Made by a program: the position numbers and the translations under genes | Shown here: one piece after another, positions 1 through 6,564 of the stretch | Position numbering within the stretch: position 1 is the first letter of the stretch | How the letters are laid out: every line of letters begins with the position of its first letter | NCBI GenBank assembly: GCA_949292025.1 | Contig: CASEYC010000028.1 | Location: 1 to 43,878, forward strand | Direction of reading: 5' to 3' | Source of the DNA: an uncultured Bacteroides sp. | GTDB lineage: Bacteria; Bacteroidota; Bacteroidia; Bacteroidales; Bacteroidaceae | DNA length: 43,878 bases | Notes under the pieces: model-generated | Seen by the model: only the letters and a program-made list of their open reading frames with translations | The model's database searches: none | What the model was told of the DNA's origin: nothing

Positions 1-131
1 GCCAGATGTTTGCCGCCGGCTTCCTTCTGATTCCACTTCGCAATGGACACCCTTGCCCTTGGCTATACACTTCCCGCTATCGGGCGTGTTACGGACTTGC
101 ACCGATTAGAGAATGTTCGTGCTGGGCGAAC
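1..131 (-). mobile_element. Group IIC intron, 5' part (truncated by window edge)
   Basis: Read on the minus strand from 131 down to 1, the sequence resembles the 5' part (start of domain I) of bacterial class C group II introns such as the Oceanobacillus iheyensis intron. It begins GTTCGCCCAGCACGAAC, continues with GGTGCAAGTCC, then AAGGGTGTCC and AGGAAGCCGGCGGCAAA, in the expected order and spacing. The proposed 5' splice site lies just after the T-tract of the terminator at 133-171. That fits established knowledge, because class C introns insert directly behind intrinsic terminators. The maturase gene and the rest of the RNA would lie beyond the left edge. The motif comparison is from memory, and the exact 5' end could be off by a few bases. 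Confidence 0.8.
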
Positions 132-132
132 T

Positions 133-171
133 AAAAAAAGCCCGCTGGTTCGTGATGAATCGGCGGGCTTT
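133..171 (-). terminator. Intrinsic terminator of the nan/SusCD operon
   Basis: A perfect 9-bp stem pairs AAAGCCCGC (137-145) with GCGGGCTTT (163-171). On the minus strand it is followed by a run of seven T (139-133). It lies about 28 bases past the stop of the last operon gene and ends immediately before the group IIC intron. Confidence 0.88.
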
Positions 172-199
172 GTTATGTGCTACAAGTCAGAGAGAACCG

Positions 200-1750
200 T
201 CACGGCACATCCACCCCGGCTGCATTCAGTCCCGGACCACCGCCTGCCGTGTAGCCCCGGCTCTCGCCCGACTGCCACGGCGAAATCCAGAAGGCGTAGA
301 GGTCGCCGCCTTTCAGGTAGAACTTGGCACGGATGGTCCGTCCTTTCAGGGACGAGAGGTCGGCGTTGTCTTTCCACGTCACCAAGTGCTTGGTGCTGTC
401 CGCCTTCTTCATCAACACGCATTCCTTCTTGGTGAAGCCGGGGATGGGCGTACCGTCCTCGTCCAGCAGCTCCACGGCAAGCGTGGCCTTCTTGTCCTTC
501 ACGTCGGCGTTGACAAAGAAGTACGTCCCGTCGAGGGTGAAGGGCTTGGTCACCAGCGTGCCTTCCTCCCGACCGGCACGGACGGACACGAACCCGTCCC
601 TGCGGAGCATGGCCAGGCCGGTGGCGAAGTTGGAATCATGCTTCGGCTTGCTGTTGTATCTCCCGCTCATGTAGAAGTAGAGCGAATCGCCCACCACCAG
701 CGGACAGCCTGCCACGGACTGCACATTGCCCGCGTTCCATGCATGAAAGTCCTCGCTGACGGGCAGGAAAGGCACCTTGTGCCTGCGGTCCCAGCGGAAG
801 CCGTCGCGGCTGAAGCCCACCAGCACCTCGTTGCGCTTCTGCACCATCAGGCTGTCGCACGCATTGTTCTCCGGGCCTTGCCAGACGGTGAAGTAGCCCA
901 GCATCAGGTTCTCGTAGGCCATCGCCTCGTGGTTGTATATCTGCGGACGGATGTCGGGGAACTGCGGGTTGCGCGGGTCGTCCTCGTCCGAGTGGAACCA
1001 GTAGCGGATGAACTTGTCCGCCTCGTTGTCATACACCCGGTGTGCCAGGCTGACCAACATCTCCGGATCCTCGTGCGCCAGGTAGTTGCGGGCACGCCCG
1101 TAGTCCTTGTCCATCGTCTTCAGCGACAGCACATACTTCCCGCGGAAGGGGTCGTAGTAGGCCGCGCAACGGTCATACAGCTCTCCGGAGAGGGCCTGCG
1201 GCTTGCTCCAGTGGATGCCGTCCGCCGAGTACTTCAGCTTCATGCTCACCGTGAAGCGGCTGTTGAACTCCACGATGAACATCTTGAACCGCCGGGACGC
1301 ATCCTTCTCCTGCTTGTCCAGCAAGACGGACACGCAGTCATGCTCCAGCGTGTCCACGATGTTCGTGCCCGGCACCACGTCCAGCCCGGGCTTCGCCCAC
1401 GACTTCCCGTCCGCGGACTCGGCGTAACACGTGATGAGCCCCAGCAGCTTGCCGCCCCCGGCGGAATACCACATCTTATACTTCCCGTCCGCCTCGTCAA
1501 ACCAGACTCCGCCGCTGAAGGGTGCCGCATAGGGGTCCCCGTTCACGTTCAGCTCCCAAGGCTTGTCGGCCTTGACTATGGGGTTGAGGGGGTAATACTG
1601 AGGGGTGTGGAAGACGGGCTCCAACTTGTCCACGCTTTCTACCATGGTCCCGTCCACGAAGAGTTGCCGACCTGTGGCCAGCGGGGCAGGTTGTTGGGCG
1701 AACGCCTGGGCAGAACATACCAAGGCGGTAATCAGTAAGAAATTTCTCAT
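200..1750 (-). CDS. Secreted beta-propeller protein, putative glycoside hydrolase (paralogue 1 of 3)
   Basis: A 516-residue protein with a signal peptide (residues 1 to about 19, ending AFAQQ). The start at 1750 is chosen because it gives this signal peptide; an upstream in-frame extension to 1840 would run through a terminator hairpin. The pattern is of a five-bladed propeller related to the GH32/GH43 fold: GRQLFVDG near residue 27, NPIV..DKPWE near 56, a W/Y-rich D-x-D-G-K-Y-K-M-W-Y segment near 83-95, and three SxDGxxW boxes (112-118, 175-181, 314-320). A C-terminal beta-rich domain runs from about residue 400. This paralogue has VDG where the other two have VDD, and it lacks their 'LPD-W-PPR' N-terminal segment. 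It is the last gene of the operon, behind a terminator-like hairpin. The fold assignment is inference, and the substrate is unknown, possibly a sialoglycan from the context. Confidence 0.75.
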   Translation of the reverse strand: MRNFLLITALVCSAQAFAQQPAPLATGRQLFVDGTMVESVDKLEPVFHTPQYYPLNPIVKADKPWELNVNGDPYAAPFSGGVWFDEADGKYKMWYSAGGGKLLGLITCYAESADGKSWAKPGLDVVPGTNIVDTLEHDCVSVLLDKQEKDASRRFKMFIVEFNSRFTVSMKLKYSADGIHWSKPQALSGELYDRCAAYYDPFRGKYVLSLKTMDKDYGRARNYLAHEDPEMLVSLAHRVYDNEADKFIRYWFHSDEDDPRNPQFPDIRPQIYNHEAMAYENLMLGYFTVWQGPENNACDSLMVQKRNEVLVGFSRDGFRWDRRHKVPFLPVSEDFHAWNAGNVQSVAGCPLVVGDSLYFYMSGRYNSKPKHDSNFATGLAMLRRDGFVSVRAGREEGTLVTKPFTLDGTYFFVNADVKDKKATLAVELLDEDGTPIPGFTKKECVLMKKADSTKHLVTWKDNADLSSLKGRTIRAKFYLKGGDLYAFWISPWQSGESRGYTAGGGPGLNAAGVDVP

Positions 1751-1776
1751 AAATTGTTTCGGATAAAGGAATGAAT

Positions 1777-1824
1777 AAAAAACTTCCTGTACCCTAATGC
1801 CGGAAGGCATTACAATACAGGAAG
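1777..1824 (-). terminator. Intra-operon terminator or attenuator hairpin
   Basis: The outer stem pairs CTTCCTGTA (1783-1791) with TACAGGAAG (1816-1824). The inner stem pairs TAATGCC (1795-1801) with GGCATTA (1806-1812) around a GGAA loop. On the minus strand the hairpin is followed by six T (1782-1777). It lies between the PKD/PQQ gene and propeller paralogue 1, only 27 bases before the start codon of the latter. That leaves no room for a promoter in between, so readthrough probably sets expression of the last gene. Confidence 0.7.
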
Positions 1825-1846
1825 CCTCACTAACAATCAAATGCTA

Positions 1847-3679
1847 TCATTTCTGCAACCCTGTGCGTTGCGGGTTCTGCCCCCTCATCGGCCAGGCGGA
1901 GTCTGTCGCGTAGGACTCTGCCTTGGAGGACGCGCAAACCATCTGGAACTGGCCGTTGGCTTTGACTGCCACGTAGAGGTTGCCGCTGGCATCCATCACG
2001 GGCGAAGAAGCGCAGGCGTCGCCCAGGCTGAGGGACGAGAACAATTCGCCGTCCGCCGTCAGCACGTAGTAAGTGGCCTTGGCGTCCACGAAGTGGATGT
2101 AGCCGCGGTTGTCCACCACGGGCGAAGTCTGCACGGCAGCCGAGGAGGCGTAGTGCCACTTCAGGGTGCCGTCCGGATTGAGGGCGTAGATGCCGGCCGA
2201 GGGCGAGCTGGCCAGGTATTCGCCGCCGCTGGCGTAGATGGTGCCGTCCACACCGAGGGCAACGCCGCCGTCAGGTATGGCGCCCACGGTCTGGTAAGCC
2301 CACTTCTCGGTTCCGCTCGCCGGGTCGAGGGCGAAGATGACTCCGCCCGTGGTGGCGTCGGACACGGAGTAGACCGTGCCGTCAGCACCGACGGTGACCG
2401 TCGTGCTCTTCAGCGCGCCGACCAGTGCACTGCTGGCGCCGCCGAAGTTGGTGTTGTACGTCCAGCTCATGTCTGTTGCCGGATTATAACCATACAAGCC
2501 CAGTGAATTGCCACCAACCGCGTAAACCATGCCGTCGCGCGACAGGGACAGGCCGCTGGTGATGTTGCTCAGGCCGGTGGAGGCGAACTCGGTGTATTGT
2601 CCGTCGGGCGTCAGGCGTCCGATCTTGCCGCTGCGGTGAGCCACGTAGATGTTGCCCGAGGCGTCGATGGCCGGGGTGATGGCATAAAGGTTCGTGCCGC
2701 TGGCCGCAATGCCCGTACACCAGCGCTTCGTGCCTTCAGGAGAGACGCTGATGACGTAGAGGTTGCGGTTGGCCGAGGTGGACTGCAGGTCGCGGATGAT
2801 CATGTAGATGTTGCCGTTGCTGTCCACGGAAGGGCTGCTGAAGATGTCCTTGGCCGTGGCCGTCGGCGATGCCTCCTGCATGGCCGCGCTGATGTCCAGC
2901 GTCCACTTCACGACACCGCTGGCTGCGTCGTATGCCTTGAGGGCAGCCACGTCGTTGCCGCTCAGGCTGCTGAGCATGTAGATGGTGGAGCCGTCCGGCG
3001 AGAGGGCGGCCGAGGAGCCGGCCTGTACGTTGCCTCCCAGCAGGCTGCTCCACTCCATGGAGACGGCCATGCTCGGGTCGTAGACCGTGACGTTCTTGGT
3101 GATGGAGGACTGCAGGTTGTAGCTGTCCGTGACGGTCAGCGTGACGGCGTAAGAGCCGGCTGCCTCGTAGGCGAAGGTGGGATTCTGCTCGTCCGAAGTG
3201 CTCTCCGCCTCGTCGCCGAAGGTCCAGTGCCAAGCCGTTACGGTCGTGCCGGACTTGGTCGTGGTGGCGTCGGCGAAGCGGATGGTCTCGCCGATTTCAT
3301 ACTCGTCCTTGTCCGTCGTGAAGTCCGGGGCGGTGGGGTTGACGATGATGATGACCTTCTCGGAGCGTGCCTTCAGGTCGTTGCTGTCCGTGACGGTCAG
3401 GCGGACGGTGTATTCGCCGTCCTTCGTGTAGGTGAACGTCGGATTGGATTCCGTCGAGGTGCTGCCTGCCTCGTCGCCGAACTCCCAGAGGTAGGCAGCA
3501 ATCGTCGTGCCTTCTTCGGGCACGGTGGCGTCGGTGAAGGTGATGGGCTCGCCCACGTCGTAGGTGCTGCCCACGGTGAAACCTGCCCTTGCGGCAGTGT
3601 TGTACATCGTATCGTCGTCCTTGCAGGAGGAGACGCATACCAGAATCGTAGCTACTAATAAATGGAATACCTTTTTCAT
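1847..3679 (-). CDS. PKD-domain and PQQ-like beta-propeller lipoprotein
   Basis: A 610-residue protein with a lipoprotein signal (MKKVFHLL...CVSSC, lipidated Cys about residue 19). Two successive PKD-type Ig domains follow (about 30-113 and 114-200). Each carries a Y/H-W-x-F-G-D-E-A box followed by NPTF.Y...G.Y.V.LTVTDS, which is characteristic of the PKD family. The remaining 400 residues carry repeated 'DASGNIYVA', 'DSNGNIYMI' and 'GVDGTIYAS' motifs typical of PQQ/quinoprotein-like propeller blades. No catalytic signature was recognised. In a SusC/SusD operon, lipoproteins of this type are usually cell-surface glycan-binding proteins, so that is the likely role here (inference). It is 14 bases downstream of paralogue 2, so the two are clearly co-transcribed. 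Confidence 0.85.
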   Translation of the reverse strand: MKKVFHLLVATILVCVSSCKDDDTMYNTAARAGFTVGSTYDVGEPITFTDATVPEEGTTIAAYLWEFGDEAGSTSTESNPTFTYTKDGEYTVRLTVTDSNDLKARSEKVIIIVNPTAPDFTTDKDEYEIGETIRFADATTTKSGTTVTAWHWTFGDEAESTSDEQNPTFAYEAAGSYAVTLTVTDSYNLQSSITKNVTVYDPSMAVSMEWSSLLGGNVQAGSSAALSPDGSTIYMLSSLSGNDVAALKAYDAASGVVKWTLDISAAMQEASPTATAKDIFSSPSVDSNGNIYMIIRDLQSTSANRNLYVISVSPEGTKRWCTGIAASGTNLYAITPAIDASGNIYVAHRSGKIGRLTPDGQYTEFASTGLSNITSGLSLSRDGMVYAVGGNSLGLYGYNPATDMSWTYNTNFGGASSALVGALKSTTVTVGADGTVYSVSDATTGGVIFALDPASGTEKWAYQTVGAIPDGGVALGVDGTIYASGGEYLASSPSAGIYALNPDGTLKWHYASSAAVQTSPVVDNRGYIHFVDAKATYYVLTADGELFSSLSLGDACASSPVMDASGNLYVAVKANGQFQMVCASSKAESYATDSAWPMRGQNPQRTGLQK

Positions 3680-3693
3680 TGTCTTATCAGATT

Positions 3694-5424
3694 TTAGTTG
3701 TTAATGTCCATGCCCGAACGGTCCAGGCCCGGCCCGCCGCCACCGGTGTATCCGTGGCTTTCGCCGGTCTGCTCGGGCGAGATCCAGAAGGCGTAGATGT
3801 CGCCGTCGTCCAGGTAGAACTTGATTTTGATGTTCTTTCCCTCCAGGGATGCCAGCGTGGGGTTGTCCTTCCACTCCACGCGGAGCTTGGTGCCGTCGCC
3901 CTTCACGGCTGCGCAATCGGCCTTGGCGAAGCCGTCGATGACTTTCCCCTCCTCGTCCAGTAACTCCACGAGCAGGCTGCCCGTGACGTTGGCGTTGACG
4001 AAGAAGTACTGTCCGCTGAACTTCAGCAGGGGCGTCTGCAGCTCCCCGCTGCCGCTCATCGAGGCGAAGCCGTCGCGGCGCAGGGTGGCGAGGCCGGTGG
4101 TGGTGATTTCCTGCCGACCCTCGAGGCGGCGTCCGCTCAGGTAGAAGTAGAGCTGGTCGTCCACGATGAGGGGCGTGCCGGCGACGGACTGGAGGTTGCC
4201 GTTGTTCCAGGCGGCGCGGTCTTCATCGACGGGCAGGAAGGGGTTCATGTCCTCGCGCAGCCAGCTGTAGCCGTCGCGGCTGTAGCCCACCATGATTTGG
4301 TTGCGCTTCAGGACGTTGTCCGAGGCGCAGACGTCGTTTTCCGGGCCTTGCCACACGGAGAAGAACCCGAGCATGAGGCTCTCGTAGGGGGTGGCGTCCA
4401 GGTTGTAGATGCCGGGCGAGCCGTCGTTGTTGTGATAGTACGGGTGCGTCTGCTCGTCGGGCCAGGGGCCGAACCAGAAGTATTGCAGGTCGGCCTTGAC
4501 GTTGCGGTTGGACAGCGGGTCGGACGCTTCGTAGTAGTCACGTGCGCGGATGGTGTAGGGGTCTCCCGCGTTGAGGCGCACGTTGTGGCGCATGCTCCAC
4601 ACCCAGACGTCGCGGAAGGGGTTCTTGTAGACCGTGGAGCGGTCGGCTATGGAGCCGGAGGGTGCCATCTTGTCGCGCCACGTCAGCCCGTCGGCCGAGG
4701 TCTTGTAGTGGTACTGCCAGTTGCCCGCGCCTCCGGCCACTTGGAACATCTTGTACCGCTCGCTGGCGTTGGTCTCCTGCTTGTCCAGCCAGACGACGGA
4801 GGCATCGCGCACGGAGCCCAGGTCTACGATGTTGGTGCCCGGCTCGACGTTGAGCGCGGGCTTGGTCCAGTGGATGCCGTCGGCGGACTCGGCGTAGCAG
4901 GTGACGCCTGTGCCGCCCTGGGCGTAGTCGCCGCCTCCGGCCATGTACCACATCTTGAACTTCTTGTCGTCCTCGTCATACCATACTCCGTCGCTGAAGG
5001 GGGCGGCAAAGGCAGCCCCGGCGGTCCCGGTGCGTTCCCAGTCCTTGTCGGGGCTGAGGACGGGGTTTCCGGCGTAGTACTCGGGGTAGTGGAACTGGCG
5101 TTGCAGCGTGGTGCTTTCTATGAGGAAGTCGTCCACGAAGAGCTGGCGTCCCACCGAGATGTTGACCAGCTCCGGCCTGTCCGTCAGGTAGAAGGGCGAC
5201 ATGCCCGCGCGGATGTCCGACGAATAGGAGCGGCGGGGCGGCCACTGGTCCGGGAGGACGATGCCGTTGTAGAGGGCATCCGGGTCTTCCACCGGGGGCG
5301 TGGGCACCTCGGGGTCCGGGTCGGGCGCGGGTTCCGGGCCGTCCTTCGCCGGGCTGTCGTCACTGCAGCCGGCCATGGCGAGGAGGAAGAGGGTGCATAG
5401 GGTGTAAAATCTGTATTTTCTCAT
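3694..5424 (-). CDS. Beta-propeller lipoprotein, putative glycoside hydrolase (paralogue 2 of 3)
   Basis: A 576-residue lipoprotein. The signal ends LLAMAGC with Cys20, followed by an acidic and proline-rich linker (about 24-50) that would hold the enzyme off the outer membrane. It shares with paralogue 3 the segment LPDQWPPR near 57-64 and GRQLFVDDFLIES near 92-104. Three SxDGxxW boxes lie at 180-186, 243-249 and 382-388, and invariant PGTNIVD (195-201), YESLMLG (347-353) and WQGPEND (358-364) follow. The C-terminal beta domain ends in a Gly-rich GYTGGGGPGL motif. Its C-terminal domain is clearly more diverged than those of paralogues 1 and 3. It is probably cell-surface exposed and acts on glycan before SusC/D import (inference from lipidation and context). 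The substrate is unknown. Confidence 0.78.
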   Translation of the reverse strand: MRKYRFYTLCTLFLLAMAGCSDDSPAKDGPEPAPDPDPEVPTPPVEDPDALYNGIVLPDQWPPRRSYSSDIRAGMSPFYLTDRPELVNISVGRQLFVDDFLIESTTLQRQFHYPEYYAGNPVLSPDKDWERTGTAGAAFAAPFSDGVWYDEDDKKFKMWYMAGGGDYAQGGTGVTCYAESADGIHWTKPALNVEPGTNIVDLGSVRDASVVWLDKQETNASERYKMFQVAGGAGNWQYHYKTSADGLTWRDKMAPSGSIADRSTVYKNPFRDVWVWSMRHNVRLNAGDPYTIRARDYYEASDPLSNRNVKADLQYFWFGPWPDEQTHPYYHNNDGSPGIYNLDATPYESLMLGFFSVWQGPENDVCASDNVLKRNQIMVGYSRDGYSWLREDMNPFLPVDEDRAAWNNGNLQSVAGTPLIVDDQLYFYLSGRRLEGRQEITTTGLATLRRDGFASMSGSGELQTPLLKFSGQYFFVNANVTGSLLVELLDEEGKVIDGFAKADCAAVKGDGTKLRVEWKDNPTLASLEGKNIKIKFYLDDGDIYAFWISPEQTGESHGYTGGGGPGLDRSGMDINN

Positions 5425-5462
5425 CTTATTAAGAGTTTATTATTAATGTTATTTTGTGACAG

Positions 5463-5561
5463 CGTCTCACCTTAGTAGGTGAAACCGTTTCACCTTAGTA
5501 GGTGAAAGCGTTCCACCTTAGTAGGTGAAAGCGTTCCACCTTGGTAGGTGAAACCGTTTCA
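5463..5561. repeat. Tandem array of four 23-bp palindromic repeats plus a partial
   Basis: Four direct 23-bp units (5463-5485, 5486-5508, 5509-5531, 5532-5554) follow the form CGTYYCACCTTRGTAGGTGAAAS. A 7-base partial copy follows at 5555-5561. Each unit contains the inverted repeat TTTCACCT-TAGT-AGGTGAAA or a close variant, so each can fold as an 8-bp hairpin with a 4-base loop. The array fills most of the 141-bp gap between paralogue 2 and the HU-like gene and begins just past the HU-like gene's stop. There are no unique spacers, so it is not CRISPR. Confidence 0.95.
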
Positions 5562-5565
5562 GGCA

Positions 5566-6429
5566 TTATCCAAAGGAGCCATCCTCACCGCTGCCTGATT
5601 CACTTCCTCCACCGCCAGGCTCAGTCTCGGTCACTTCGCCCACGATAAAGTTATCTGCCATCTCCACTGTCCGCGGTGTTTTCAGCAGACTGCCACTACT
5701 GCCCAGCTGTGTGCAGAGCTTGACGCTCCACACGCTGCCTTCCGGCGCGTCGGCCGGCATGACGAAGCCTATGCGGGTGGCCGTGTTGGGGTAGAGCTTC
5801 ACGGGCGGGAAGAAGTAGGAAGTGTGCGAACTGCCGTCCACGCGGGTGATGGTGACGCCGATGTCGTCTCCTTTGCCGCCCACCTTGGCGTTCTTGGCCT
5901 TGATGATGCAGACTTGCCCGGCGCTGACGGGTACTCCTTCGCCGCGGGTGACGGCGTCGGGATGCTCGGCGTCCTGCGCGCTGACCACGGTGAAGACTTG
6001 CGGCCCTGTGACGGACTTCTGGATGTCAACGTCGATTTCTACGTCGGCCAGGGCCTGGCGCATTTCCTCGCTCATGGAGTACTTGACGCCGAGTGTCAAG
6101 CGGTCGCGGTCGATGGCCTCGTTCAGCTCGGATTCCATGAAGACACCCTGCGCCGTGAGGCGGAAGTATCCCAGGGGGGTGCTGACGCTGTAGCCGGAGG
6201 ATAGGTACCACATCATGCGGCGCATGATGTCGCGCCCGGTGCGGGCGATGTCGTCCGCGTCTTCCTGCCGGGTGCTGAGTGCGGCCACTTCGGCGGCCAG
6301 GTCGTCCATGTCGAGGCACTTCTGCAGCTTGGGTTGCAGGTAATAGTCGTCCTTGACGTCCGTAGTCAGTGTAAGTTCCAGCGCCTTGAGCTGGAGCTTG
6401 GCTTTTTGGGTTGGCTCTTTTGCTGCCAT
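5566..6429 (-). CDS. HU-like DNA-binding protein with C-terminal Ig-like domain (DUF4469 type)
   Basis: A 287-residue protein without a signal peptide. The N-terminal half (about 10-125) matches the Bacteroidetes HU-related DNA-binding domain: an opening helix, the 'LAAEVAALSTRQEDADDIARTG' helical stretch (about 43-64), and a beta arm with 'GYSVSTPLGYFRLTAQGVF'. The C-terminal part (about 150-265) is a beta-sandwich of the type annotated DUF4469, ending in a Gly/Ser-rich acidic tail. It is presumed cytoplasmic and nucleoid- or repeat-binding. It is an odd guest between secreted propeller genes and has larger gaps on both sides (135 and 141 bp) than its neighbours. One gap is filled by a GC-rich inverted repeat and the other by the palindrome array. 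Family recognition is from memory, and the role is unknown. Confidence 0.75.
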   Translation of the reverse strand: MAAKEPTQKAKLQLKALELTLTTDVKDDYYLQPKLQKCLDMDDLAAEVAALSTRQEDADDIARTGRDIMRRMMWYLSSGYSVSTPLGYFRLTAQGVFMESELNEAIDRDRLTLGVKYSMSEEMRQALADVEIDVDIQKSVTGPQVFTVVSAQDAEHPDAVTRGEGVPVSAGQVCIIKAKNAKVGGKGDDIGVTITRVDGSSHTSYFFPPVKLYPNTATRIGFVMPADAPEGSVWSVKLCTQLGSSGSLLKTPRTVEMADNFIVGEVTETEPGGGGSESGSGEDGSFG

Positions 6430-6463
6430 AGTTTTTTAGGTATTAAAGGTGAGTATTTCCGGA

Positions 6464-6556
6464 TGGGGGGCACGGGGGGGTCATGCGCAGGCCCGTAATA
6501 TATGACAAATGAAACCTATTGAAACCACCAGGGCGGGCGCATGCCCTGTGCCCCCT
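6464..6556. repeat. GC-rich interrupted inverted repeat upstream of the HU-like gene
   Basis: The left arm (6464-6494) contains GGGGGGCACGGGG, CATGCGC and GGCCC. The right arm (6531-6556) contains GGGC, GCGCATG, CCCTGTGCCCCC. The blocks pair in nested order, with CATGCGC/GCGCATG and GGGGCAC/GTGCCCC perfect, around an AT-rich centre of about 36 bases. No T-run follows on the minus strand, so this is not a standard terminator. It separates the stop of paralogue 3 from the HU-like gene. Confidence 0.7.
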
Positions 6557-6564
6557 CCAGGGAT

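Noticed and set aside
113-1738. Long open frame on the plus strand opposite propeller paralogue 1
   Set aside because: It is antisense to a gene with a signal peptide and clear paralogues, and its translation is low-complexity Val/His/Arg/Gly text typical of mirror frames in GC-rich genes.
200-1750. Calling the propeller proteins GH33 sialidases
   Set aside because: There is no FRIP motif, no arginine-triad pattern and the Asp-box-like motif is one residue short. Context alone is not enough for the name.
5463-5561. Palindrome array as a CRISPR
   Set aside because: Units are directly adjacent with no unique spacers, and no cas gene is nearby.
6464-6480. G-quadruplex in the G-rich run
   Set aside because: There are only two long G runs. 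The nested inverted repeat explains the sequence better.
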